NCBI GenBank assembly: GCA_030374805.1
Contig: JARGSG010000006.1
Coordinates: 744,001-808,000, forward strand
DNA: 64,000 nt
Direction of reading: 5' to 3'
DNA from: Gracilaria gracilis
Lineage: Eukaryota > Rhodophyta > Florideophyceae > Gracilariales > Gracilariaceae
The stretch's first letter is position 1. Each line of letters begins with the position of its first letter. The notes under the pieces were generated by a model. The model made no database searches, was not told where the DNA came from, and was given only the letters and a program-made list of their open reading frames with translations. This document shows, piece by piece, positions 43,328-55,100 of this stretch. The translations under genes were made by a program, and so were the position numbers.

Positions 43328-44209
43328 ATGCCTTTCGACGCATCCCGACTTATCGACGATAGGTACAAGATCATCAAAAAGCTCAATTCGGGTGGACAAG
43401 GATCTGTGTACCTTGCAAGGAATAAACATGGAGAAAAGTTTGCTGTGAAGGTCGCGAGGGGAAGGCGGTCTCTTAAAAAGGAATACGAGATGTACAGGTT
43501 GCTTGGGAGTGTAGATGGTTACAAAGAACATTTCCCAAGCATATATTCGTATGTAAGACAAAGGAACTATAGCATGATGGTAATGACTATGTTCGAAAAG
43601 TCATTGCAAGACTTGAAACGCGACTACGGCGGATCCCTATCCATGCGATGTGTTCTTAAAACCGGAATTCATCTCATCAAAGTGATAAATGAGGTTCACT
43701 CTAAAGGCATCATGCATCTTGATTTGAAGCCGTCAAATATCATGACTCGCACCAAGGGGGAGCGAAAGAGTAAGTTACATATCATCGATTTTGGTATGGC
43801 GCGCTTGTATCGGTCCCGAAGCGGGGAGCATGTACCTGACGGAAGATGGAATCGTTTTCAGGGAACAGTAATGTTTTCATCGCAGTGGGCACACCGCTAT
43901 AAACGGCCTTCCAGGCGAGATGATATGGAGTCGTTGGGATTCCTTCTAGTGTACTTGGTGAGAGGGAGGCTACCATGGGCAGATATATCGAAGTCAGATT
44001 GGAGTAGAGAGTTTCGGGCCATTGGGAGCATGAAAAGAAATCTACCTCTACAGGAAATGTGTGAGGGAACGGTCGGAATCAGAGACTATATGAAGGAAGT
44101 TCGCAACTTGTCCTTCAAGTCGAGGCCAAACTACTCCAAAATGATCTTTTGTTTGCAACAAGCCGCACATTGCAGTTTGAGAAAGCGCCCTAAGTATGAC
44201 TGGGAGTAG
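43328..44209 (+). CDS. Casein kinase 1-family protein kinase (divergent)
   Basis: This 293-residue single-domain kinase starts at ATG 43328 (MPFDASRLIDDRYKIIKKL). The glycine loop is NSGGQGSVY (20-28), the ATP-anchoring Lys is K41 in FAVKV, the catalytic loop is HLDLKPSN (130-137), and the metal-binding DFG is at 154-156. GTVMFSSQWAHRYKRPSRRDDMESLGFLLVYLVRGRLPW is the CK1-type activation and APE-replacement segment with the family's RRDDxES signature. The catalytic loop has HLD instead of HRD, losing the usual Arg; many CK1-like kinases vary here. It lacks the long C-terminal tail of typical CK1 and ends soon after the fold (KRPKYDWE). No introns. A Ser/Thr kinase role is likely; the pathway is unknown. 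Confidence 0.8.
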   Translation: MPFDASRLIDDRYKIIKKLNSGGQGSVYLARNKHGEKFAVKVARGRRSLKKEYEMYRLLGSVDGYKEHFPSIYSYVRQRNYSMMVMTMFEKSLQDLKRDYGGSLSMRCVLKTGIHLIKVINEVHSKGIMHLDLKPSNIMTRTKGERKSKLHIIDFGMARLYRSRSGEHVPDGRWNRFQGTVMFSSQWAHRYKRPSRRDDMESLGFLLVYLVRGRLPWADISKSDWSREFRAIGSMKRNLPLQEMCEGTVGIRDYMKEVRNLSFKSRPNYSKMIFCLQQAAHCSLRKRPKYDWE

Positions 44210-44349
44210 AGATATATACATTGAAATGGGGAACGGATACAGTAAACCTCCGCCAGTATTTGTCCGTATTCCCGCAATTAGTGTTTTCTATATAATACGT
44301 TTTCTTACATTATCTCAACACCCCAAAAAAACATTCGCCAAAGTAAAAT

Positions 44350-44381
44350 AATCTGTACCCTCCTTACGAAGGGTACAGATT
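44350..44381. repeat. Hairpin: 12-bp inverted repeat with 8-base loop
   Basis: AATCTGTACCCT and AGGGTACAGATT pair perfectly around ccttacga. The word AGGGTACAGAT recurs at about 44451-44462. It lies 140 bases after the kinase stop, so it could shape the 3' end of that transcript or be part of a small repeat. Confidence 0.5.
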
Positions 44382-45558
44382 GGCGTTCAGAATCTGAACC
44401 CGTAAGCCCCTAAAAAACCACGCATATTACGCCTATTATGCACCCCTAAAAGGGTACAGATCCCAAACCAATATACCATTGCTGTAAAAATCATTGCTTT
44501 ACTTTTTGGGCATGTTCCCTGCGAGCTTGCAGTTCAAAATCTTTTTCTGGCCTTAATTTGGCCTACAATCAGATCTGAGCTATTTATATAATTCCACACA
44601 TTTTTGGTAGGAAAAAACGAGAACGCAACGACAGCAAGAATTCACCAACCAACTTTCGTCTTCGACGCTTTTCAGCCGTTTAAAGACTTAAATAGTTTAG
44701 CAATAGACCTCAACTGCGAGCAACGCGTACAATAAACGACACTGCTTCCTATTTCTCTCTTTTTTCACGCTTCTGACCAAAGCAATTCAAGCGACGATTA
44801 CCGGAGTAGACGAGCGGCATTAGCGCTACAATGGTTTCCATCTACCACAAAAAATGAGCAACGCACAAGACAACGGTAACTATAACAAACAGCGCAACGC
44901 AGCAAAAAATGGGGAAATGGGATGTTGATTTATTTGAAGCTGTCGGTAGCATTACGTTTGCTGTCGTACTCATGACGTTGGCCGAGAATGATTGGGTTAC
45001 AAGAGATGGCTGTTGTATTGGAGTCGGGACCGTTTGCGTAGGTTGCACAATTCGAATTGCTGATGATGGAGGTGGCACCCAGCTTTCAAATCCTGGTCCA
45101 ACCTTGCCCGCCTGCAACTCATGTAGAGGCTATAAAACTCTGAATCTCTGGTCTCCGTGAAACTGTCTTGTCGCCATCAAACTGTCTCGTGGTTTACCGT
45201 TTCTTTCATCTACCGTTCTGTTATTTTGTCAATTGTGGTTTTCCCTGTTTCCTGGTTTCCAGTTTGTGGTTTCTTTGTTTTTGGTGTTTAGTTGGTCGTT
45301 CAAACCGGGGTTTTGAACCCACCCTCCCAGTCCCTTTTCTAGTTTTCTCTAGTCGTACTCTTTTTAGGTCTGTTCTTGATTTATTTTACTTCTTCAAAGC
45401 GTCTAATCAATCATTTTTTGCTGTTAAAAAAAATTGCGCGTTTGTAAAAGGGGTTTTAAAACATTTTAAAAACTTTTGCGTGATTTTTGGTACTCTGTTG
45501 TTCATGATCATTTTTTATAACATACATTCATTGTTCGACTTTTTTCGCCAATTAAATA
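44382..45558. other. Intergenic AT-rich region with one weak minus-strand ORF
   Basis: The only frame with a feature is 45117-44842 on the minus strand, 91 residues, with a hydrophobic C-terminal helix (FPIFCCVALFVIVTVVLCVAHFLW), like a small tail-anchored protein. There is no family match and no support from context, so I do not call it as a gene. The plus strand 45168-45400 is pyrimidine-rich. Confidence 0.25.
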
Positions 45559-46270
45559 TGTCGCAGTCGAAAGCAAAAAGTAGAGAACCTGTGATTTTGT
45601 GCTTCTGTGATTTCTTAACGTCTAGGCCTATAACTGTCAAGGTAGGGAGTAAAACGACTGAGCTAAACCGGAACTTAGGATGTGGATTGAAAGCCACGTG
45701 TAGCCATTTATATAACAGTTATACAAACATAGACCACTTAATCATATATAGATACCTCTGTGTCCCGTAGATTTGTCGGTGAACACAGTATCCTCCGCTT
45801 CATACACACTGCCATGTATGACATGCCATATGTCATTGGAATAGGACTAGGTGTTTTACAGTATTACTCTTTGCTTAAAAACAATAGTAGTATTGTAAGC
45901 ATTGTTGTAGATGATTCACACAATTCTATTTCAATTAACTTCTACAAATATTACGAGAAACCCAGAGATTAGTCTTCATTTTCTGAAATTTCCTACAATA
46001 TAGCAAGTTGTAGGTATTTGCGGAGATACTAGGAGTGGATAGAGAAATGATAGAAACTTTATTAGAAGAACATAAAGACTCTGACGTAGATTTTGAAACT
46101 GAACGAGTTTTGACAGACATCGGCTTACAGTATGACGCAGTTTCATGGGACGCGCTAAAGAGTCTCTTGCGAACTGTTCCCATCCTTGAGATTTCAATAG
46201 CTGTTTGTCTACAAATACTCTTCCCCTTCAAGCACAAACCAAGCCTACTTTACCTGCGCGTACTCGATCA
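45559..46270 (+). other. Possible small intron-bearing hypothetical gene
   Basis: Three plus-strand pieces look protein-like: from ATG 45559 MSQSKAKSREPVILCFCDFLTSRPITVKVGSK, then (45772 onward) GEHSILRFIHTAMYDMPYVIGIGLGVLQYYSLL, and from 46035 MIETLLEEHKDSDVDFETERVLTDIGLQYDAVSWDALKSLL. They sit in differing frames with plausible AG acceptors (cccgtag, aatatag) between them. I recognise no family; a chance AT-rich origin is possible. The last piece overlaps the 3' end of the minus-strand amidinotransferase. Confidence 0.2.
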
Positions 46271-47476
46271 TTAGTTGTAATCAACTGCAAAGAAGTCCTT
46301 CATCTCACCATCCCGTCGAATGTCATTCGTAGCGCACTGGAGACCACCTCCGAACTGATAAGTTTCGCGGAATGGCTGCGGAATCACATCAAAGCCGAGG
46401 TCATCCAGCTGCGCGATCAGCTCCTTCTCGCTTTCTTCCACCACGAGCTTCTCCTCCGAAATACTTAAAACGTTCACACTCATCCCATTTGCGCTGCAAT
46501 CGCAGTAGTCGGGCATCGGGTAGTTGATTGCATTTGGTGGCGCCGACTCCACAATTTTCCAGTTGCCCTCCCTGAATTTCTCCACCTCCCATTCCAATGG
46601 CGGTCTCTCTCGGTTGCACAGGATCAGACCTGGCCGAAGCGGCACGAAATTCCCATCAATATGCTGCGGCTTGAGATCGTCGGGGAAGTGCATCAGATGG
46701 CAATCTACGCCTCGCAACGCAAAGTGGCGTTGCAGCCACTCGAAGCCGCCGATGTTGGTAGTGTTACTGTGAATCACAAACAGATCCTTCCCGAAACGAG
46801 CTACGTCGGCTGCATCCCAAACCGGTTCATCTTCAGTGGTGGAAAAGTCATACTTGTGGCGGTTGGCTTCTACGTCCTTTGGAGAAACGAAGCCCTTCTT
46901 ATTCATACATCGCTCATCAAGCCGGTCCCAGAACGGCTTCTCGACACCTTTTGCTTCGTCGACCGAGTGCTGATACAGAGAGTCTCGCATCATAGGTTTG
47001 GGTGCTGCGGTCCAAATCATGCCCTTATCTCGTTTGTAATAATCCATGATGATATCCCGATAGCAGTACTCTTCAAAGAGACGGGAACGCAAAGACATAG
47101 AAGCCTCGACAATCTCACGACCAACAACCAGGAGTTTGTCCCTTGGGCAGCAGTTGTACATGGTTGGAGTGCTCCAGAACGGGGTCACAATGGGTTTGTT
47201 CTGCGGAATCATGGTCGGGCGCTTGACAATGACACCCTCTCCTTGCAGCATCTCGGCATACATGTCATACTGACGGTTAGCCTTTTGGATCTCGTTGGGA
47301 TGTTTCGGACCGATTGGCCATTTGAGGGTAGCCGCGATGTATTCATTGTTACATTCTCCGCGAAAGTCTGGCCCTTCCGGTGGGAAGCAAGCGTCATCTG
47401 GGAGACGGGCGACGATCACTTCCTGAAGAGGTGCCCATTCGTTGGATGAATTGACAACAAGCTCGCTCCCAATCAT
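46271..47476 (-). CDS. Glycine amidinotransferase-like enzyme
   Basis: This intronless frame of 401 residues starts at ATG 47476 (MIGSELVVNSSNEWAPLQEVIVAR); the NEWxxLxEVIV start is typical of the family, so the start is probably right and no transit peptide is evident. Asp221 (PVWDAADVARFGKD), His272 (PQHIDGNFVPLRPG) and Cys381 (GGGLQCATNDIRR) line up with the Asp-His-Cys triad of human GATM (Asp254, His303, Cys407). Family members move the amidino group of arginine to an amine such as glycine through a Cys-amidino intermediate. The length is slightly shorter than mitochondrial GATM (423). It could act on another amine; related enzymes serve in secondary metabolism, and the sequence alone does not decide. 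It is divergently arranged with the MFS transporter at 48160. Confidence 0.8.
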   Translation of the reverse strand: MIGSELVVNSSNEWAPLQEVIVARLPDDACFPPEGPDFRGECNNEYIAATLKWPIGPKHPNEIQKANRQYDMYAEMLQGEGVIVKRPTMIPQNKPIVTPFWSTPTMYNCCPRDKLLVVGREIVEASMSLRSRLFEEYCYRDIIMDYYKRDKGMIWTAAPKPMMRDSLYQHSVDEAKGVEKPFWDRLDERCMNKKGFVSPKDVEANRHKYDFSTTEDEPVWDAADVARFGKDLFVIHSNTTNIGGFEWLQRHFALRGVDCHLMHFPDDLKPQHIDGNFVPLRPGLILCNRERPPLEWEVEKFREGNWKIVESAPPNAINYPMPDYCDCSANGMSVNVLSISEEKLVVEESEKELIAQLDDLGFDVIPQPFRETYQFGGGLQCATNDIRRDGEMKDFFAVDYN

Positions 47477-48159
47477 CGTTCCTGGAGAGTGACAAAGACA
47501 GACTCACCTCTGCTATGGCGGTCGACTCAAGCTGAGGTGCTGTGGTGATGGTCGATGTCAACAGGTTGTTGGTAATTGCTCAGCTTTTATAATGTGTCGA
47601 ATTCCTTTGCAATCATCGCACCACGTGTCCACGTCTTCGAAGAAAGCCTATCGGGCTACTGCTTCCAATGAGAAGATTGCACTGGATGTTTTATCAAGTG
47701 CTTCCAACTTATGAATGGCTTGAGACGATGGACACGTAGGGAATGTGGAGGGCTTGTTTCGCAAACAACTCTTCCATCACTTTGGATTGACCGTGACAGC
47801 CCACGAGGGAGGGAACCAGCTAGCCTTGAATATTCACATATTCTCTTCTAGGAGTGCAGATTAGACATATTCTGGTCGACAGCACGAATTAGGCTCGAAA
47901 GTCGCGATCGGTCACTCTGTATGCCTAGGGTTTGCTGCTCGGGAGGATTCTTGTTCTCCGAATTATTGATTGGCACGGCTCGAACGGACCGACAATAGCG
48001 CTTCCGGAGCCCCCGGCGACATCATGTCTGCAGAGCATAGTTTGCTCTCTCATTCCCCACATAATAACTTTTTGACGACTCCAGCTACCCTTTCCGCATG
48101 TCCTCACCACCGTTGGGGTTTCCATCCAAAAGCTCTACCCGTTCTCGATCAACTCTTCG
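47477..48159. promoter_or_regulatory. Divergent intergenic region between amidinotransferase and MFS genes
   Basis: About 680 bases separate the two start codons and would hold both promoters. I see no certain TATA box or repeated operator-like word. Short plus frames near 47970-48150 run into the transporter start region but are not convincing upstream exons. Confidence 0.35.
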
Positions 48160-49600
48160 ATGACTCCCACTACTCAGCATGTGCCGCCTTCTCTGTTGTC
48201 ATTCTGGCATCCGGCCCTAGCAGTGCTCATTCTCTTTCTCGCGGGCTCTACGTTTTCACTCGGCGTTTTCATCCCACAGGTTGAGGCCTTCGCCGAACCA
48301 GCCCACCACCTGGACGGAGTATGGGAGACGGCTATGGGCGCGATGCACTTTCTTTCCGCTCCAATCATGATTGTAGCTGGAATATACCTCGACGCTGGAC
48401 AGATTCAATGCCACTCTGATCTCCAACTCAACCAATTTGCCACCAAAACCTTTCGTCTCCGCCTACTCAACATAGTCTCAACATTTGCGTTCGCGTCGTT
48501 GGCTCTCTCTGCGCATGGCGTGGCGAACTCCAATCGCTTCACGTTATTCATCGGTGTCGCTCTACAAGCCTTTCCTCTTGGCCTTCGTAAGTTGCCTTTC
48601 GACTCACAGCTTCTACTGCTCTTTCTGACACCGTCTTTCACGTCACTTTCACACGTCGAAAACAGTCTATCTAACTTGTATACAGGCCCTGCTAGCATGG
48701 GTTCCGAAGCACGCGGGTATAGCCGTGGGAGTTGGCCATGTCGCATTCGGGCTAGGGACGGTCGGCCTAACGCAACTGTTCAGTGTTCTCATTAGTCTAT
48801 GGGGCCCAGTTACTGCCATTTACGCTTCCTCCGTCATACTTGCGACAGCTGGTTTCCTACCATCCTTTCTGCTCAAGTGGCCTTCTCGGGACGGCGAATC
48901 TCACGAAGAGCAGGATCCGTTGCTGCAACACTTTGAAGATGTTGAAAGGATCCCATGGCGCAATCTTGTCTACTTGCCCAACTTTTGGCTCTATATTGTA
49001 GCTGTGTTTACCACCAGTTCCTCTTACATGTTGAACCCGTATTATTTCAAGCTCGGGCACCTGTTCAACAGGCCCTTCGACCAATTAGTGCTTCTTTTCA
49101 ATCTGGCGAATATCGCCTCAACTATTGCCAGTCTGTTTGGCACCGCTCTTACGGATGTGGTTGGGTTCGGCAAAGGATTGTTCTTCTCTGGATCGAAGAA
49201 CATCATGACTTTTTTGATGGCATTGCAGACTGTATGTTTTTTTCTTTCCATCATTATCAACAATACTCTCAACTTTGCTGGCTTTGTGATTATTAAGACT
49301 CTGCTGAAGATTATCGTTACTTGTCATGTGGGATGCTCAGCCCTCCTCGCCAGAGATCTCTTCGGCTCGAAAAATAGTTGTGTGGTGTTTGGGTTTGGTG
49401 CCGGGCTTGCGCTCGGCTGCGGAGAAGCATTTTCTGCATGGCTCATGGCAGCGGTTGAACTTGCCGTGGGACCCGCATCAGTGCCGTCGAACTACAACCC
49501 TTTTTACTGGATCGCCACTGCTTGGAGCGCAGTGGGTCTAGTAAGTATCGTGAAGGTTCAAAGGCAGAAGAACATGGAAAAATATGACCCCTTTGTCTAG
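48160..49600 (+). CDS. MFS transporter (monocarboxylate/OFA-like), one intron
   Basis: Exon 1 (48160-48586) encodes MTPTTQHVPPS, then TM1 (LAVLILFLAGSTFSLGVFIP), TM2 (TAMGAMHFLSAPIMIVAGIYLD), and TM3/4 (STFAFASLALSAHG, FTLFIGVALQAFPLGL). The frame then fails; GTAAGT at 48587 and an AG at 48694-48695 bound a 109-base intron that restores it, giving WVPKHAGIAVGVGHVAFGLGT, the amphipathic WxPxxxGxAxG signature of this MFS branch. Total coding is 1332 bases, 443 residues. An AG at 48684-48685 is stronger by context but leaves the frame off. Exon 2 adds about seven more helices with a cytosolic loop rich in Glu/Asp (ESHEEQDPLLQHFEDVER). Substrate unknown; a plasma or organelle membrane protein. 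Its divergent partner is the amidinotransferase, so a shared substrate is conceivable but unproven. Confidence 0.7.
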
Positions 49601-51862
49601 AGGGCCTTGTTCATCCGTGTTGGTAAAGGAAAGCAAATGTCTGGGGCAGAGGCGTCACGTGCGTCTCACTACAAGCAGCCGCTTCCATTATTGCCCTTCA
49701 TACGATGTAGGGTTTCACGTCACCGTGTCTCTTGACAGCCTCAATCCATTGCCCACGTATCTCCATATTATGGGCTGGAGTCGACACTCTCGACAACCGC
49801 GTGACGCGGGTTAGGACAAGATACAAGGTACAGTAGCTGTTACCCTATACAGTTATTTAATCCGCTTGACATTCAGTTTAGGTTTTCCTCTTTTTAAGAG
49901 GTGCTATCTAGCCCTAACTCTACCAGCCACATGATGTGCATCCAGTCTCATGTGAGATGAGATGGTGGACCAAACCATTTCTCTCTCGAGAGTGGACTGG
50001 ATTGCACGTCCAGCCATTTGTGACATGTAATATTACAGGAGGTCGCGGGACTTTAGTGCCTTTTAGACAATAATTTACCAGGGAGTCAAAAAGTAATTTT
50101 CGATTTCTCTTCGGCTTCTGCCCTTGCCTTCACCCTAAGGGTGTGTCTATGAAGTGATGCCCACGTTTTTGACCCAACAAAAAAACAATTTGCTTCTCGC
50201 TTTGCCCTCAACCTCTAGTACTGGGAGATTAGGGTTTTGCTTCAACGTAACTTATGTCGTGACTGCTTCAATCTATCTCGCATGGAAGGGATAATCTTGA
50301 AACAAAACGACGCGGCACCACGAGCGGAACTGAGTTCCAGCCTTCGATTCATCCTATTCATCTTATGACAATAAGATATGTTTTCCTTTTCAAGACAAGC
50401 TGTCAAAAAGGACTGCGCGGCAACCACATGAAATAGAGAGCTCGGTCACTAACTTTGCACAACTGCTCGGTGCAATTGGCATCCACACCGGATGGTTGAG
50501 GTCTCATGACCAAGCCCTAAGATATCTCGACAGCTCGGCATGTTCTTGGCCGAAGCCACTGCTTCAATCCACAAACCACGATTCATGAAGCACCAATAGA
50601 TATCATAGTGATAGGCAAAAAGAAACCGTATCAGTCGTGTCGGAGATTATGAGGTAGGTTACCATCACTTCTGTTTGAGTATGTACCGCACACAATGGAA
50701 AGTCCCGAACCGAGACACTCTCGTGTCTCAGTTTGAAGCACTCAGCATCCATGCAAATTAACCTGCCCATGCGTTGGTTTGCTGTCATCCCCACGCCCAC
50801 TGTTACTTCGACGAGTGTGCAGTATCTGAGGCGCGCCACAGCCCCGTACCACTGTACCGCATAATACAAGTCAGCAAAGCAAACATCCAACGATTTTTCG
50901 GACGGCTGTCCAGGCGCGCCGGCCGCGAAGATATGTCTAGCATGCATGCGTTTCTAAGTCTAAGGAGCTTACCCTCGTATGATAGCTTAAGTACGTGCGG
51001 CTGGCTGCAATAAATAATTTGTGATTCGGTTTTCTGAAGACACACGCAAGTATCCAACGCTCTCAGAAGATTTGTACGTCACAAGAACAAGGATAAACAT
51101 CAACGTCGAGATACGCTTCGTACCGTTGGAAGCTAGTGGGCCTTATTCATCGTTGAGAAAGCAAATGTCTTGGGCTGAGATGTCACGTCACTTTGGTCGA
51201 CAGCCGTACTTACAAACACATGTTACCAAGGGTACGATAGCGTGCCGCTCTTCGTTGGTGCAAATCTGGAACATTTTAGAACACGTAGGCAAGCGTGCTT
51301 TTGTGCGCGTATGGAACGCACCTCTACGATAGTGCAGCCTTTGGGAACCTGTGCGGCACTCCTCACTACACGCAGCCGCATCCCTTATTGATAATATCGA
51401 TACAAATGGCTGCACGTCGAATCTAGTCGACGTCGTGAGCTCTGGTACAGCTCCGTCTCTATGTCGATTTGATATCGCTGAACTCACAGTATCATACTTG
51501 ACTGCATGGTATACTGTCGTACCCTTGGTATGCGATTTATATCGGCAAATTCGTAGATAACGGGTCACTCGAGACCTAAATTGGTCCGGGAGAAGCGGGA
51601 AAGATGTATAATAGAGGAAGCAAAGTTGAGAAGACAGGCTTTCTCCACAAGACATGCTTTTTCTAAAGGCTTTATAATGTTATGGGCGTTTCACCCTTTT
51701 ACGCACCTCTGTACAAAATAAAAAGAAATTTCGAAAACCCTGAAACTGTCACCAGATGCTTCCACTGTCAGAAACTGGGAAAGACAACTCTGTTTCATCC
51801 AAGATCACAACTAAGACATTAGAGTTCTTATAGTTCTCATAGAGTTCTTTCTAGAATCATAA
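49601..51862. other. Intergenic region with a diverged direct repeat
   Basis: No gene is supported over 2.2 kb. Bases 49609-49700, starting in the MFS 3' end, resemble 51138-51192 followed by 51352-51390: shared words include aaagcaaatgtct(t)gggc, gtcacgt and cactaca(a/c)gcagccgc. The right copy is parted by about 160 bases. Many short frames here have no domain features. Confidence 0.35.
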
Positions 51863-51896
51863 GGGCACCACAACTCAATTAGTTGGTTTCCGTTCC
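51863..51896 (+). repeat. Left terminal inverted repeat of the 5.33-kb transposon
   Basis: It starts GGGCACCACAACTCAATTAG and ends CGTTCC. It is the exact reverse complement of 57159-57192. Within it CAACT and AGTTG form a short internal dyad. Confidence 0.9.
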
Positions 51897-52162
51897 CGCC
51901 GAATCAAAAAAACAGTGGGGATTTTCAGCCTTATCCCCTGTTCCCAAACATTTCGGGTGTCGTCAAACGCTTATTTTACCCTTGCTTATCTGTCCGCTGT
52001 AAGCAAAAGAAGAGGGGTTTCCTTACACTATTTTACAGTAAACACATTTGGCGGCAACAACCAATGCCATATCAGGGCTGTAGGCCGAAGAACTAGCGAA
52101 CATAGTGAATGGTGACCTCGCCATCACCGTGATACTCCACCCTCTTTTTCATAATCCCCACA

Positions 52163-55100
52163 ATGTCATCAAAGTTACTAATTTGTAATGCTCAAACGTC
52201 TCGTCTTCTCGATGGAAGGCACGTTTTTCTCTGTCCCAAAACAATTCTACAATCGCGGGCTACATATTCACTCAAACACACATACGATCTTCAGCGTAAA
52301 AAGCGAAAGGAATTGGACGCTTTCGATGATATCATCGATGCCACCCTGTTTCAAAGTGCTACCGAAATAGCTACTGTCTCAGATTTTGATTTGCATTCTC
52401 TATGTCTATCAGACTTGATGAACTTATGTGACAGATTTTCTTCAGTGACGTTCAATGTGTCGAAACTCTTTAGCTCGAGGGAATCTGAAAACGCTCTCGT
52501 AAAGCACAGTGCAGATCCTACAAACATCTTATCCATGAGTGCTAGAACAGATGTTTTGAACAGATCTCGAACGTCCTTCAATTCACCTGCCCCAAATGAC
52601 GCCTTTAAGGTTTTGAAGGCTGCTGCTGCGCGAGCAACCAGACCCACTGATATGGTCTCGGTTTCGGCAGAGGATGTTTTTTTCCGAGGAGGAGCCGGCC
52701 GCGAAGATGCGAAGAATGCCTTAGCCAAACGTGTCATTGAGCAGGCAGGTATCAGCGGTTTCAGAATTTGTCGAAAATCTTTGAAAGTGGCCGCACTAGT
52801 TCTCAGGGATCTGTGCAACCTACTGTGGAAATTAGATGGACATATAGATGCCATTGAGAGCCGTAGGAGGCTCCCTAGTACAGCGGAACGTTTCAGGACA
52901 CTGATCGGGGGAAATTCTACTGAGTGCAAGTTCAACAAGTGGAAAGACAAAAAGAAAGCTCCTCCGAGACTATCTTTATCTGATCTCCCAAACCAATCAG
53001 ATGCTTTGAACACTTCCATGGAAGCTCTGTTATCCTCTAATTACAAAGCCAAGAGGGGTAAAAAGGTGCGGACAGATCGATTTATTTCCTCTATTTATGC
53101 GTTATTGGAGTGTGTCATATGCTATCAAGATCACATGCGCAAAACAGCACTGTCTCAGGAAAAGGCAAGAAGCTGCAATGCGAGCGTCTCCTTTAAGTTT
53201 CAAACTAGTTCTTCAAATGAAACAGATGACTGTACCACACGCGCAGGGACTGTCGAAGCTTTCAAGGGAAGCTGTAATAACATTCACAATGACCTACGGA
53301 ATCTGATTGAAGAGCTGTCTTGTGCCGGTTTTTATTCTGTGATCAAACTAGACTTTGACAGGCATTCCACACTTGAGTCAAATTTGAGGAGCTTGGATGG
53401 TTCTGTACCGGTGAAGAACGTTTATTTGAAGCAATCTCAAATTCGTAAAGCGCGGTTCAAAGCAAGAAAGGGTATTCTCAATAATGGTCTTCCTTTCCCA
53501 ATTGGGTACTACCAAAACAATATACCAGGGTCTGTGGGTATTTTCGTCGGTCTTTGGAGGATACCTCTATCAACTACCGCTCGTTCGGAACACAGACATG
53601 GGCAAGCAGTACTGGTTGCGTCGCAGCTAGTTCGAAAGATTCTATCACGACAGCAGTCCCTCATTTACTCACAGGCTATTCAGGCTATCGGTCGCTCACG
53701 TGGAAAGCTAGGCGCAGCTTCCGCGCAGGCATGTTTAGAAGCATTTGGGTTTTCGACAGTGAAAAGGACAAACCAAGATCATGCTCGCATAGCTCGTGCA
53801 CTTGTGCACATATTGGGTATCAGTAACAACATCGGCTCCACACAGGAAGAATACGTCATATCACTAGCAGAAGATCTCAGGTTACACAACGATGCTGCCA
53901 AAAATGAAAAGCTTTCCAAATTCTTCGAAGCAGGGCGATTGTTTCTGGATAGTTCAGTGAGTTCCACAGGGGCTCGGGTGGATCAGAGACGTGCTGCAGA
54001 CAGCCAAGGGTCGAGAATGTATATGCCTGTTGCAATGTCAATCCCAGATTTGATGAATCGCATCAAAACATACGGCGAAACTGTTCTTGGTTTAAAGGTC
54101 GGCACCGACTTCATTTTGCCATCTCATGAGTGGCTGCGGCTTCAGTTCCAACCGCAACGTACAGATACACTACAAGCTGCCAAATTTACCGGACGTCTTG
54201 GGCTACATCGTGCTGTGCAAAATCGCACAATAAGGATTGATCACGAGGACTGTCATTTCGTTCGCGCTTTATGGCAGTACGTACGCCAATGGTCTCATCC
54301 CCTGGCTATCTCGAAACATGCAATGCTACTATCTGTTGATGACAAATGTGGCGTTAAACTCGGAGAGCCGGGGATGCCGATCACTGCTGTCCAACGCCGC
54401 AGTAAGAAAAGTATACACATTTACGATGGAAAAGGAAAGAACGAAGTCCTACTAGCTGCTGACCATGACTTTTCAAACGTCACCCTTACTCCTTCTGTTT
54501 CCTTGTTTATCAACCCACCTACCGACCCACTTGGGTCCTACTGCAGGGTAGCACCTTACCTATGCATCAAGAATGTTGTGTTTCAAGCATCAAACCCTTT
54601 CAGACATGCTGCTAAACTTTCACATGCAGTTCGAGACCGCTACAAACAAGGCCTGGTTCCTCCTGTTCTTGTCGTCTTTTCTGACGGTGGTACAGACCAT
54701 CGAACAAACCTGTACTCCGTACAATTGGGCTTCTTATGGTTAATGGTTGAACTCAATCTAGATGAGGTGGTTTGTGTACGGACGGCTCCAGGAGACTCCT
54801 GGGTCAATCCTGCGGAACGAAGAATGGCAGATCTGAACATTGCGTGGGAAGGAGCGTCGTTTTCGAGAGGGAGTTGTAGCGAGTGCGAAGGGATACCACC
54901 TGACCATGCCCGATGGTTTGAAAAACGCATGAAGTCTGTATCTAGCATGAACGGAATTCGAAAACTAAGAGAGCATGAGGATGCTCTGTCGAACTCGATT
55001 GACATACCTACAATGATTAACGCGTCTGTTGAGCCGGTTATTTGTGCAATGACAGAGGCTGTGTCGAGACTGCAAGTTACTGCGAACGAGTCTTGGACTG

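Noticed and set aside
44842-45117. Small tail-anchored membrane protein
   Set aside because: There is one hydrophobic segment in AT-rich DNA with no conserved part, so it stays a note and not a gene call.
46661-47449. Plus-strand ORF of 262 aa
   Set aside because: It is the reverse of the amidinotransferase, which has all three catalytic residues in the other frame.
52351-53019. Minus-strand ORF of 222 aa inside the large transposase
   Set aside because: It lies wholly within an intact 1022-codon ORF and has no domain features.
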